DNA from: Lunularia cruciata
Lineage: Eukaryota; Streptophyta; Marchantiopsida; Lunulariales; Lunulariaceae
Direction of reading: 5' to 3'
Assembly (NCBI GenBank): GCA_948567375.1
Contig: OX419755.1
Span: forward strand, 10,731,001 to 10,795,000
DNA length: 64,000 nt
In this document: piece after piece, positions 1 to 12,700 of the stretch
Position numbering within the stretch: the first letter of the stretch is position 1
Layout: each line of letters opens with the position of its first letter
Translations under genes and position numbers: made by a program
The notes under the pieces: generated by a model
The model's input: only the letters and a program-made list of their open reading frames with translations
Told to the model about the DNA's origin: nothing
Databases searched by the model: none

Positions 1-1832
1 TCCCATTGCCTTTGTGTCTTGTCGACTAAATAAAACTAAAAGAAATTACTCTACTTGAGATTGGGAACAACTTGCAATGGTATATGCCACCAAGGTATGG
101 AGACACTATCTCTTAGGGAAACAAATGATCATACAAACAAATCACAAACCATTGTTGTAGAACTTACACTTGGAACACATGAAGAGTCAACATCATCAAT
201 GGGAAGAGCAACTCCAATTGTTTGACATCAAACTTGAGTACAAACCAGGTTGGTTCCATGTCATCCTTGTTGCTCTATCATAACGACCTGATTTGAAGTC
301 TCTTCCTCTCATCACTATGGCAATTATGACATTGGCAATTGACTCCAAGGTCCAAAACAAGTTTTGATCAACTCTACAACAAGATCCCTTCTTCCAAATG
401 GTACATGGTCATCTTATATCATGTGAAAAGGAATAACAACAGATTCTTCCTTCAAGGAAAGCTTTCTATTTCGTGAGGACCAGATCTATGTTCTAGCCAA
501 AGATGATCTCCAACTTGTGCATATTCAAGAAGCCCATGATTTACTGATAGCTGGTCACATGGGTGTGGACAAGACCTTGGGTACCCTCTAATGCCACTGG
601 TGGTGGCCTAATATGACACAAGATGTTTGAGAGTTGGTCCAATCGTGTGAAATCTGCCTACGTAACAATGCCACCAACCAGAAGCCAAATGGACTCTCCC
701 TACCACTCCCCATTCCATCCACTCAATTGGAATATGTGAGCTTAGATCTAATCACATCCTTGCCCAAGTCAAAGCAAGGACACACAACAATCGTGGTGTT
801 TGTGGATAAGCTTAGTAAGCAAATCCACTTAGCACCAACCATTGATACCATAGATGCTCCAACTTTAGCGCAAATCTACTTTGACAATATCTTCAAGCAT
901 CATGGGATGCCATGTGTACTCATCTCCGACCGTGATCCTCAATTCATTAGGAAGTTTTGGCAAGCACTCTTCCAGATACTCGGCACCAAGCTTGCTTTAT
1001 CCATAGCCTATCATCCTCAAACTAATGGACAAATTGAATGTGCAAATTGCACCATAGAGGATATGCTCCGTGCATTTGTCAATGTCCACCATACCAATTG
1101 GGATGAATGTCTTGCAGTTGCAGAATTTGCCTACAACAATTCCAAACTGGCAAGCACCAAATTTTCTCCTTTCTTTCTCAATTTTGGCCAAGATCCACTT
1201 GTCCTAGATTCTCTTGCTCCTCCTTCATCTCAGGTTCCTCATACTTCAACCTTCTTGACCACCATCTTTTAATCTCTCCAACAAGCCAAATCTCACCTCC
1301 TTGTTGCTCAAAATCATCAAAAACAATATGTGGACCACCATTGTCGTGATCTCACTTTTGAAGTTGGTGATAAAGTAATGCTATCTTCTAGTAATCTACT
1401 CCTCCCACTTGATACTCAAGTTCATAAACTTACCCCTAATTAGATAGGACCCTTTGATGTCACCTAAATTGTCTCTCATGTTGCTTATCGACTTGCCTTG
1501 CCTTGTCATATGGGCATCCAACCTATCTTTCATGTTTCCAAGTTGAAACCCTTTGTTCCTAACCACTCTTCTTTTTCCTCTTGAGTCCAACCCCCTCTCA
1601 TCCTGTCCCTATCAATGATCATAAGGAGTACAAAGTTGATTGTATCCTTGTGCATCACCACATTCAACAAGGACGCCGACAACATATGGAGTACAAGGTC
1701 CTTTGGAAAGGGTATCCCCTTCATGATACCACATGGGAACCTCTTTCTCACATCCAAAATACACAGATGGCCATCCAGGAGTTTGAAGCTTCAATGGAGA
1801 CAAGGACGTTACCAACTAGTGGTGGGGGAATA
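1..1832 (+). mobile_element. Ty3/gypsy chromovirus, 3' part of pol (copy 1), decayed
   Basis: This is the internal 3' part of an LTR retrotransposon whose 5' part lies before the window. In order it shows the RNase H end (about 1-330), the zinc-binding region of integrase (about 490-690), the integrase catalytic core (about 720-1080), and a chromodomain (about 1620-1760). Visible core motifs are SLDLITSLP, ISDRDPQF and YHPQTNGQ; the chromodomain has EYKVLWKGYPLHDTTWEP. The frame is broken by several stops (for example at 1270 and 1441), so no intact polyprotein remains. The sequence is closely related to the complete element at 29567-35205, which lies on the other strand. A polypurine tract, GGTGGGGGAATA, ends just before the LTR at 1833. 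Family and order are clear; exact domain edges are approximate. Confidence 0.9.
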
Positions 1833-2247
1833 TGTAACAATATGGAGTTTAATGACATAGTTAGTAAGGCTAACAAAGTAGAGAATAAGCCCAATTAGCC
1901 CAAAATATTCCAAAAGCATCTAGGAAGCTTCTTGACTAGCTTAACTTGCACCCCAGGTAGGTAGCTTCTAGAAGCTTCTAACTAGCTTAGCTTGCATGGC
2001 TAGTAAGCAGCTTCTAGAAAGAAGCATCTTGAGAAACTTCCTGGTTAACTTTGGCTTGCACTCAAAGAAAGCGGCTCAAGGAAGCTTCTCAAGAAGCTTC
2101 TCAAGGGCCTTGTATGTTACCTATAAATACCAAAGCCAAAGCCAAAGCCAAAGCTCATGCTAGGCATTCAGAGTTTTCCACCCATTCAAGTATCCCAATG
2201 TGAGTTTCCATTCTCCTATTTTCTCTCCTCGGTCTTGATCTTTTACA
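1833..2247 (+). repeat. 3' LTR of copy 1, with heat-shock elements and TATA box
   Basis: A 415-bp LTR beginning TGTAACAATATGGAG and ending CTTTTACA, so it has the usual TG...CA ends. It aligns over its whole length with the two LTRs of the element at 29567-35205. A three-unit perfect heat-shock element, TTCtaGAAgcTTC, lies at 1966-1978. Two further GAAgcTTC blocks lie at 2081-2088 and 2093-2100. A TATA box (CTATAAATA, about 2121-2129) follows about 20 bp later. The partner 5' LTR lies outside the window, so the target duplication cannot be checked. Confidence 0.9.
2122..2130 (+). promoter_or_regulatory. LTR TATA box downstream of heat-shock elements
   Basis: TATAAATAC sits about 20 bp after the GAAgcTTC blocks at 2081-2100. 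The same CTATAAATACC is present in the 5' LTR at 34795-35205 (about 34899-34906 on the - strand). It is the likely core promoter of the family. Confidence 0.6.
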
Positions 2248-2599
2248 CTTATCCTCATCTACCAACTAAGTCAATGATTTCTTCACATGTGCTTTCCTTG
2301 GACTATAGAAAAATCCACACCAACAAGGCTTGTGAATCCAAGAGTTTTCAATTCTTTCCTCAAAGTCAAATAACTAAGAATAATACTAAGTAAATGCACT
2401 AGAAGACAAAATATTGATTCTCACTCTTTTCACTTTCTCTTGAATAGTGTCACCTTTATCTTTGCTAAGACTAACTCTAGCTAATTATGAATAATGTAGA
2501 AGCTTAGCTAAACTCCATATAGATAATATTTCTCCACAACTTACAATACCAAACTTAATACCCCTATAGATCATACATGCATAGATATTATAGTCTCCG
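2248..2599. other. No gene seen; AT-rich spacer after LTR
   Basis: The stretch after the LTR shows no coding signal I can recognise. It separates copy 1 from the next Ty3 remnant. Confidence 0.5.
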
Positions 2600-3480
2600 A
2601 GTGCTCATCATAGATCATGGCACTCAATTCACTAGTTTGTTTTGGAGAACACTCTGTGGAGTTTTAAAAAAATAACTTATTATGCTCACTACCTACCATC
2701 CACAAACTAATGGACAAACAAAGCAGGCCAATTGCACTATCAAGGACATGTTGTGCGGCTTCACTTTGGAGGAGCAAGAATGGTGGCATACATTCCTTCC
2801 TTTGGTGGAGTTTTCCTACAACAATTTGGTGAATGCATCTATAAAAATCAAACTATTTTTCCTCATGTATAGAGAACACCCTTTCACACCTTCAAGCCTA
2901 GTACAGGTCAGCCCAATGGCTACTAAAGTTGATTTTGTCTGCACTTTTGTATCTTGAATCCAACAGCGTAAAGAATGCAAAGAACAAGTTATGGATAGCC
3001 CAAAATTGCAAGAAACAATATGTAGATGCACATCATCAGGATATGGTGTTTGAAGTTAGGGATCAAGTATGGCTGTCCACTACATTATGTTGGTTGGCCC
3101 TTGTAAGCTCAAACCTTGCTTCATTGGTCCTTTTCCCATCATTCAACAAATCAAAGTATTGGTGCATCATCTTGAGCTACCTTCACACTTGAAGATCCAA
3201 TCAATGTTTCATGTTTCTTTGCTACAACATTATGCCACCCCAATCTCTACGCTTTCCTTCCATATAGGAAGCTTGATCTTGCCCAACACTTATTGATGAA
3301 ACAAAGGAATACAATGTAGAGCACGTTTTGCAAAAAACATATCCAAGGTAACCACCATTAATGTGTGGAATATCTTGTCCATTGGAAAGGCTACCCATTG
3401 TATGAGGCTACTTGGGAACCTATAGCTAACTTGACTAGCACACCATTAGTAGTGCAGTCTTTTGAGCACCGGCCTTGCAA
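2600..3480 (+). pseudogene. Decayed Ty3/gypsy integrase and chromodomain
   Basis: A second, more eroded Ty3 fragment. The integrase core is recognisable at about 2610-2930, with TTYHPQTNGQTKQANCTIKD and a later LVEFSYNN. The C-terminal part passes through several frameshifts, with DMVFEVRDQVWLS at about 3040-3075. A chromodomain remnant (YLVHWKGYPLYEATWEP) lies at about 3370-3420. The integrase differs in sequence from copy 1, so this is another family or a much older insertion. No LTR was found for it. Confidence 0.8.
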
Positions 3481-4089
3481 TGAGTACATTACATCTTGAA
3501 TAGGGAAGGTTTGTAATACCATTAGCTAGACAAATTAACTATAGATGAAAATTGGCTTGGTAATGTCTTTAGAGATATTATACTATACATTATGGTGTAA
3601 GTAGATCAGATAGAGAAGTCACCAAAAGAGGGCTTCCTCTAATAGGGTAGAAGTAAAAAATACACCAAAAACTTCCAGGTCAATTTTGGAGCCTAAATGA
3701 AAGAATTACACCTTGAAAAATGAAATCTTAGTTCCCTTTGGAATAAAAGACATCACATTCTCCTCCCTTGTTAGCCTTGTCAAGATTTTCCCAATAATAC
3801 CTTGCCCATGTGGTTATGAGCTTCTTACAAAACGATTCCCCAAAGATTCCCTTTGGTCAAACTTGTTTGACCAATGATAAGCCAAATAGAACAAAGATCA
3901 ACATGTCACCAATCCATGTAGCTAATCTAAGGGCGTAGATTGCTGAAATCTCACCAATCCATGCAGCTAATCTAAGGGTGTAGCTCCCTTTGAGGGGTCC
4001 TCTTTGCTATAAAATAAAGATAAGGTGCTCCTTTAGGGTATCAAAGTTTTGTAAGAATTCCAATCTGGTGTGCTTGTGGAGTTCAAGTC
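3481..4089. other. Spacer with a 45-bp near-duplicate
   Basis: No gene seen. A block beginning CACCAATCCATG occurs at 3907 and again at 3952, 45 bp apart and differing at only a few sites (for example TGTAGC versus TGCAGC), which indicates a local duplication. Confidence 0.5.
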
Positions 4090-7000
4090 TTGTGTGCTTC
4101 TTGGGCCATTACACTCTACCAAATACCTACATCCAGTTCACTAATATCACAAGTTTGATTATTATAGACCTTCTTTATGATATAAGGACCAAAATGCTTA
4201 GTAAGAACTTCTTCTTTACTCTCTTGTAATAGATGGAATCAAAAATATTACTCAATCTACTCCCTTGAAATGTGGTCTTCTCCTCCTTCCCAATTTCTCA
4301 TCATAATTCTTCTTCTAATGAGCTTGAGCCTTGTGAATTTGAACCAAGGCTATAAGTCTAGTTTCCTAACTTCATGAGTTATTGTAGATATGCTATCTTG
4401 GCCTCTTTTCCTTGCTTTCCCTTCAAGTCAACTTGAAGAGTCTAAAACTTTTTGACATCAAATTGGATTGGTAGTTTGGACTCCATCAATTAGTCATCTT
4501 GAAAGGAAAATATCATAGTTAAGTCTTCTTGGTGATACAATACACTCACAATATTACATATAGCCTTGTATCCTAATTGGCTTTGCTCTTTCTATATTAC
4601 CATCTTTGGCAAACATTTTAAATAAGGTTGCAAACCCATTTGAGTTTGGATTACATGATGTTGTAACCTTATGCTTGATCTGATACAATATCCAAATGGT
4701 AACCAAAGTGTGTAATGATCCTCTCATGCAAGAATCTCCCCACTTAAGATTCATTGATGACCTTCAAAGGTCTTGCTTCCACCCACCTGGTCAAGTAATG
4801 TATAGCCATTGCAATGTAAAAGTTGTTGCATGATATCTTGTTCAAAGGTTCTACAAAGTCAATAGCCCACTTCTATATTGTCTTTGAACAAGCATATTAA
4901 GTTATAGAGGAAGTACACTAGATTTCTTTGCAAAGGCTTGGAAAAAATAATAATTGCTAAAAAATTCAAGTTAATCTTTGAAATAACTCTCCAATAGTAA
5001 AATGTATCAAAAAAGACTATCAACTTTCTTGCAAAGTGAACTCTACATATTGGACTATCATGGAACTTCTTCATAAGCTTGATTGACTACTCCTTGCATA
5101 CTACCTTCCAAAGTAGCTCATTAATACCTTGGTGAAATAAGACGTTCTCAACCAGAAAAGTAAGGTTTACACCTTTGTGCTAAAACATTTGTCTCCCTTG
5201 TGTACATTCTTTTGGAAACTTCCTCACGGGACAAAGTCTCATATCTCCTTGTACTATTTTAAAATCTCTTACAAGTTTATTGTAAGTAGATCTTCATCAA
5301 GAAATGTATTATTGGTAGGCATAATAGCAAGATCATTCTTCATCTCATTTAAAGGCTAGCAAAGCTATTTTATACATATATAAGGTCAAAGTGTGAGCTT
5401 TATGTGTGTAGGAAAAGATAAACCTCCAATATCATACTATTCTTAGAAAAGATATCAACTTTAACAAGTCAATAAGAAATAATAGCCTAAGATCTTCTTC
5501 ATTTTCTCTATATTAACAAGTTAAATAAATCCTTAAAAAATGTGTAAAAAATAAAATCTTTTGTGAACCCAAATAGACACTTTTTTATGGTTAGTAAAGC
5601 ATTAGCATCATGTACTCTTTATAACACTTTGATAAGGTCATGAAGTGTTACTCTTTGCTCATATATACACAATAATCATCGATGAAATCTCTCACAAACT
5701 TTTGAATGAACAGGTCAAAAATCTTGTTTATAAACCTATGAAAATTTATTGAAACAATTAACACAACTAAGGGTATTAATACTTTAAGAAGGAAAAAATA
5801 CTTTAAAGTGTAGTGAAGGTTATCAAGTGTTAGTCTTTTGGTGCAACATTGATTTGGTTCTTGCAATTATAACCATCTCCCAAGTTGAATCATTCATGGC
5901 CTAAACATCCTCCAAGATCTAATCAATGAAGGGTAGATGATATTCCTTCTTGGTCACTGCATTAAGCGTCTAAAGCCACAACACACACTCAACTTCCCAC
6001 TCTTCTTCTTCACTATCCTTTCAACTAATTACTCTTCACATCCACCACCTTGTTTTTAGTGCAAGGTACTCACCTATTTCCCCTATGAGGCCCTCTCCTT
6101 CCATCATTTGGAACTTTTGAGCAAAACTATGCAAAATGAGCATTTAAGGCAAGTGAGTTCATTATATTGAGGATGCTCTTGAGCTCCATTATTCCTTGAT
6201 TTTTAATTTCCTCCTATGATCTCTTCCTACATTCTAGTTTATTTTCTCACACAATTGCACCATGTTGATCTTCTTACTTGCCATTTACTTGGTGATCTCA
6301 CTCAATTTTTCATCAATGTTTACCATTTGGTGGAGTAGAAACAATTGGTGAAACCATTTGAACAAGAAATCACCCTCTAAGTCCAAGATTTGTAGGAGCA
6401 ACTAATACATTTCTAAGAGCAAATAAATTTGATTCATCCTCTTCCAAAATTTACTCCATATGAACTACAATGTTTATAACTTCAATATTTAAAGATAACA
6501 CTCTATATTTCACTTTGGTTCTTATTTGTGGGCTCAATCTACCACAAATTTCTTTGATAACATTGCTCTTATCTCCACCATCTACTCTTCTTCTTCACCT
6601 TTTCTTAATGTCATCTTGAACGTTTGCTCCAACTTTTTTACTCTCTTTGCAAAGATATGGACTTTCTCTCCATCTCCTCATCTTAGACAAGTCACTTCAC
6701 TCGTGAATCTCTTGTAAGTCTCAATCAGAAGACAGTTATCAATGAGAGTTTTTGTTAAACTCTCTCAATTATCTACGTTTGCAGATCTTACTTGCCTTTG
6801 ACTGTCCTTATATCATATCAACGTTGAATCTTCCAAGAAATCAGGCAAGTGAGAATATCATTCTTCTTTTGTCCTCTTATTATTTCGTATACCAGCTCTA
6901 TTGAAATCCCTCATAAATGGTTTCACATCCTTACTTTACTTTTCATAGAAAATAGGAAGTTTTCCCTTCATATTGCCACTCTTGATATGAATTCCTTCAA

Positions 7001-7700
7001 GGTACTTCCTCTCCTTTATCTCTCTTTTCAAGATCCTTTTCTTTTAACTTTTAATTTAAGAAGAAATTTTTTAATCTATCTCTATATATTGCTTGTAGAT
7101 ACAAAAGTATGGTCTTAAGACCTTATTTTACCAAAATTTAAGTTTTTCCTATTGGAAAATTGTAAATGATTTTGCTCAGATCTTAAACTAATCAAGAAGA
7201 AATCCTTTCAACAGAGCACAAAGAGATTTAGTTCTATTCTAGAATATGAATCAAAGGCAAAGCAAAGGAAAGGTGAAGAAAATATGTCTGGTATTGTTCC
7301 TTCAAGTTGACTATCAATCTAATCTGCCGACTCTCTTTCTTTATCATTCTAAAGGTAACCTCCATAGCTAATTATTATAGTTTTCAATAGATATTGGCAC
7401 TTAGTTTTCCTCAAAAGTTCTCCATAAAGATTGAAGAATAACCATCAGTCTATGGATTCATGTCTCCTTTGAATTCATTCTACTCCATACTTTAGTCTAT
7501 GGATTCATGTCTCCTTTGAATTCATTCTACTCCATACTTTGGACACACGATCAACTTCCTTTTGAATCCTCCACTTGTGTAGAAGGTCCAACATGGAATC
7601 CAATATCAAGTATATCACTCTTCTCTTAGGCCTTCTTGCCTTTGAAAATGCAAGCTTGAGCGTTTTGGTCCTTCTCCACACAATTGTAACACTTAAGCAC
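4090..7700 (-). pseudogene. Decayed Ty3/gypsy element, nucleocapsid to integrase
   Basis: Read on the - strand, pieces appear in the normal Ty3 order. A nucleocapsid zinc knuckle lies at about 7650-7691 as CYNCVEKDQNAQAC, with the His replaced by Gln. Reverse transcriptase lies at about 5640-6130: LNAVTKKEYHLPFIDQ is followed by FIDDYCVY, the catalytic FxDD box. The integrase zinc region is at about 4980-5075 (MKKFHDSPICRVHFARKL), the core at about 4750-4890 (DFVEPLNK, YLTRWVEARPLK), and a CNPNSNG remnant of the HPQxNG motif at about 4640. An integrase C-terminal piece, LTKHFGPYIIKKVYNN, lies at about 4150-4200. Every part is interrupted by stops. The wording of the reverse transcriptase resembles Athila/Tat-type elements rather than the chromovirus at 29567; that clade call is tentative. 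LTRs were not found. Confidence 0.75.
7447..7540. repeat. 47-bp tandem duplication
   Basis: A block beginning AGTCTATGGATTCATG is present twice in direct succession (7447-7493 and 7494-7540), with no difference seen. It lies inside the decayed Ty3 region. Confidence 0.8.
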
Positions 7701-9056
7701 CAACTTTTGGGAAGGCAAAGAAATTTGCACTTAGATCTTTACTTGACTCAACTCAAACTCTATTTTTAGTTCTCTCTTTTGATTAATAATAGGACTTATA
7801 CACTTAAGTATTGGAGGATCTTTGTACAACCTCACAATCCACTCCTCGTCCCTTTCCATCACTGCTTGGAATCATGATCACTTTAAAAGATCAAGAAAAT
7901 TCTCCTATACACTCAAATTTTGCAACTTCCAAAACTAAGAACTCTCTTTATTTCAACTCTCAAGTCTAAAATTTTACACACTACTATTTTATCATCTAGA
8001 CTGCATGCTCATAAAATTTCATCTCATTGACTATAGCCAATATGGAGACATTAGCAAAATCTTCCTTTGATCAAAAATATACTTTGGTAGAAATACTGCC
8101 TTTACTTTGGAATGCTGTTTCTCTCAGCTCAGACCTAAATTTTTGAAATTTTTTGGTAGCAATAACTAGGTTGTCTTGCCAATATAACCCACCCACAAGT
8201 TTCAGATCAAATGGTTTCTTTGAATAAAAACTATTGGACTACATAAAGAAAATACAGAAGCATCAATTGTTTTATGACAATTCATCCAACTTTGGACCCA
8301 TATGGATAGTTAAATTTTAGAAACCATATCTCAGGTCTTAGACATGATCTCTCTAATATTCCTTTTGCCCTAGGTTTCTTATTTTCCTTTTTACTATCTT
8401 AGAAAGTTTAAAAGACAATGAAGATACACTCTCAATCTGAAAAATAATATCCTCAACCTAAAAATTACCACAGTTTCTCAAGTGTACAAGATGTACGTTA
8501 TCACCTCCAAGATATCATGGTGTACTAGAAGGTAGAAATAAGGCTCTTCATTCTCCAATATTAAACGGATTCTCTCTTCCCCAAGATTCTTAGCATATAA
8601 GCGTTTATAAATTCATTTTGACAAATGTAGAATTGTACTCAATACATGTACACACTCCTTCTAAAGAGATCCCAATAATAGGACCACAAATGCAAACAAC
8701 AAATATGCCAAGCTATATCTCTCTCACTCAAGAGATACCTTTAGTGAAAAATTGTATGTGCTAAAAGGAATAAGGAAAGAAAAACTAGTATTGAGCATCA
8801 TCAGTTATAATACACAAAGAGAATTTCATCACTGCTTCTCCAAATCTCATTTTCTCTCTCTTATGCCAAAGCTCTTCCAAAATAACCTCCAAGGAACACT
8901 TCACTATAGAAGATTCCTCTTCTCACAATCATAAAAGTGTCCTCTAGAGTTACTCCAAGATTAACACCATAATAGTGCCACTTCTAAATAAAAAATATCA
9001 CTCTTTGCTTAGCAAATATAAGTATTACTCATACAGCCTCAACAAGAGGCTCTTGG
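7701..9056. other. AT-rich stretch, no gene recognised
   Basis: Probably the 5' part of the decayed Ty3 element or its surroundings. No domain, LTR or host gene could be recognised. Confidence 0.4.
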
Positions 9057-9063
9057 AATAAAA

Positions 9064-9065
<2 letters not shown>

Positions 9066-9101
<36 letters not shown>

Positions 9102-9120
9102 TTATATATTTATATATATA
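9066..9120. repeat. AT microsatellite with TTTA interruptions
   Basis: A run of TA dinucleotides (about 9066-9097) passes into TTTA-containing AT sequence. Confidence 0.95.
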
Positions 9121-9654
9121 TGTTTTACTTGGATCATATAATGCAATGTGACTTCTTGGATCATTATTTAATATTGATATTTTTTGTCAAAATTATCATT
9201 TCTGTTCCACATATCTACTATAAACATAATTATATTCTTATTATTATACAATTTCCTTGATGGACTCCTCATATCCAAAATATGATCAAGGTATCAAGAA
9301 GCATACATGGACTAACTATACAATATATATTATAGATTCTAGTATTCTGTCGTTGAGACAAGCAATATATATAATTGGACTAGAGGATAGGTTTCTTGTG
9401 ATAATATGGAACTTCATAATTTCCCATAAAGATCATATATATTGTAAAAAAAAATTTATATTTTCGATTTGTCAACAAAGTGCATCACTGAAAACTAATA
9501 TAACATTATTTACATCAAATACTCTTTTCATGTGAAATTATAATGTTTAGTCAGATAACTCCAACAAAAGTACATTAAATAAAAGTCAAGTCCAAATGAG
9601 GTTCTCCTATTTTCATACCATCATAGTAGGAAACACGAACTGCAAAATAAAGCA

Positions 9655-9656
<2 letters not shown>

Positions 9657-9724
<68 letters not shown>
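9657..9724. repeat. (AT)34 microsatellite
   Basis: An uninterrupted run of 34 AT dinucleotides. Confidence 0.98.
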
Positions 9725-9726
<2 letters not shown>

Positions 9727-12700
9727 CAGTTCAGCATTGATGAAAGGTGTCCTTCATATCTTATATTGAATCTATAAATTACATAATGAAATTCCCGTCG
9801 GTCGTCTTCACCAGTTCAATGCAATCTCATCAACTCTTTTGTAGGATTTTTAATTCAACCCGTAGTAGTATAACTTCCTTTCCAACATCCTTCAGAGATG
9901 AACCTACTATGGCGATGCGGTTTCTTCTGTCAAAGTGTCATTGACTGTTTTGCCATAATTTTCATATTTCTAATCGTTTCACGTCAGAGTTTGTCGATGT
10001 GTCTACTTATGATCTGCTTGCAAATCTGAAAATTCGGAGCCATTAGACACTCAGTCTTCTGTCATTCTTGTCTTCATACATTTGCACCATTCAGAAAGAG
10101 CGACGTTACGTGCTGTTGGTTGCTTTACGCCTTCGAGATATGATGATTGGCTCTTTCGAGTGCAAGTACATCTTGTCAAGAGATGTTCATTCTGGATGCA
10201 TTATTGAAAATGCTTAAGGCTCCGATTCATTGGGTTGAAGTCAGAGCTCCAGTGGAGCTCTCGTACCTGTCGTTGCCAGCTGCGTTGCATGAGGGTGTAA
10301 ATTGAAGAGACTTGGCTGAAGTCTCGTGCTTATTGTTGAGCAAGCGTTCCACACGTCGTATAGTTGATGTCCTCTACCAACCTTGCATACACTTGCGTAC
10401 ACAGCTGCGCCGGGCCAAAAGTTGGTGCCCAGCGGAGCCGGATTCGGATAGCAACAGTTTTCTTCTTGACATCGGTTAAGGAGGGTGCTCTTGACTACCA
10501 GCACAAATTATTGCAGTCGTCATTCGGGCTCAGAATCTAGAATACTGTAGCTTTGCAAGTGAATGCCAGAGCGTTTGTTTCGTCTTCAGAAGGTTAGAGA
10601 TTCTCAGTAAACAACATTCCAAAAGATGTTTGTACGCTCACTTCTGGTCTCCGCCATGTGGTTAGGAGGGGACAAGTGTGGGACTCACCATAGCCGCGTA
10701 TGACGAGTTGCTTGAGGTCCTGTTCGAGACAGGTTTGTCGATCTGCAGAAGCAAAGGAAATCCACCTCGCGTTCATAGAAGTGGCTGCGGGCTGGATCTA
10801 AAACTCCACTGTTCCTAATATGAATTTTCTGATAGAACAAGCGTGAAGTTTGGGAAGTAGGACCCAATCCCTCCGCATCAATCAATCGTTTATTTTTGGT
10901 TTTGAGAGGGAGGAGACTACAATTATCAGAGAGTAATTCCCAACCCCCGGGCCTAATCAAGTGTTCTTCACGGAGACGTCAATAGACCAATCTATTGACA
11001 TCTGAGAGGCCAATCTAGGAGGACACGCGCGATGTTCGACAACTGGATGGGGCCCCGGCATAGACTCTTAGTTTTCTACCGCTCTTGACTTGGTTGTGTT
11101 CTCGGAGAGAGCGCCACGCGGTCTCATGACTATAGTCGCAGGGATGTGCCCTTTTGTCTTGTCAAAGCTTAACTTCAACTGACAACAAGGCGATATCACA
11201 TTGTCGTTGCCGCTTAGTTTAATGGTGGCTGACGTGCACCCAATTAATGTGACGCTCGTGAACAAGAACACCTTGTGCATACCATAGCTCGACATTAACT
11301 GAAATGTTCCTACAAGAAAATCGGTAGTTTGAGCCGGTTCCGGAGATGCTCTTCTCTTGAGTCAACTTTGGGCTTCGGTTCCGGCAGTAAATATACAATC
11401 ATTATAATCATTATCTTCAGAACAAGCTTTTCAGATCTTTCGTTGCTTTCAGCATTGATTCAATTGGTTCGGAATCCAATAGATCGGGCTCCATTGATCT
11501 TAGTTGCCTACCAGAAGGAAGGAAGGAAGCCCGAGGAATTCTGATCCAATTTTCTCTTCCGCTGTGTTGACGAACTTGTTTGCAGGCATATTTCACGGAA
11601 CTGAAACTTCTCAGCACACCACCCATCGCTCAGTTAGTTGTAAATAGTCGTAGTCACAAGATAGGATCCTTCTACTGCATGACTTCCGTTGACTGCATGA
11701 CTTCCGTTGACGCCTGTGGTCTTCTGGGTTAAAACTGGCCCAATCCCTTGGTTTTGGACGAACTAGAAAGACGTACAGTTCAACTCCCCTGAAACATCCG
11801 AACAATAGTTTTCAACGGATTTCGTGGGTTCGATCCACTTGTCTGACAAAGTAATGGTTTTATCACTTGTAATGTCATCACCACGCTTGATTCAGTGTTC
11901 TACGAGCTTCACTCTACCCTGGTAGAGTGAAGCAGGGTAGAGTGAAGTTCACTGACGTTGGTTTCTGTCACCAATACACCATTTCTAAATGAGGGCTAAG
12001 ATATTTACTGGCATGGGCGAGCTACCGTGGACGACACTCAGGGGCCAAAAAGTCTATCGAGCGGACGCGTGGTAATTGAGTTCTCGAGGGGAAGGCTTAT
12101 GTACTGCGTGCTGAGCATAATGACCGGAGCGTAGGGCCCAATGTGGGACCTCAAGGGGATGACGCACTGCGTGCAAATTCTCTCTCAATGAAGCCCCGTT
12201 TGGTTGTCAATGAGAGGATGTTGAAACTTCTGCTTACAGCTGCAGCCAAAATTCATACGTATTTAGCAAGCTAGCAAGCAAGGACAATTCAGGAGGAAGC
12301 CAGAATCAGTGGAGGAAGAGACAGCCCAGGCAACGTAATGTCACGTAGAATAGACAGGAATCTAGACCTTTGTCAAGCAGCAGCTCTTCCATTCTGATCT
12401 CGAAGTGGACAGCAGCTTAACTAGCGTCCACTACCCGAGTTTGAACTATATATCCATGCCTGATGCCGCCTGGGCTTTTGGAGACATTTGTTCGGAATTT
12501 CACATCCGTACAGTGGGATCGATCCGCTCGACAGATCTTGCTTTTTGCCGACTATGTTCCTACTCGGCGGTCGATCGACCAAGCTTAAGGTTTTCAGCTC
12601 TTTAGGTCATAGTCGGCGCTAGACCCTGGCCCTCCCTTCACCTTACCTCCACCACTGCATGCTACTGCTTCTGGTTGCTAGGATTGACTGGAGTTGGAAG

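Noticed and set aside
3907-3983. Direct repeats at 3907 and 3952 as a possible CRISPR-like or regulatory array
   Set aside because: Only two copies within a eukaryotic transposon-rich region; a local duplication explains them.
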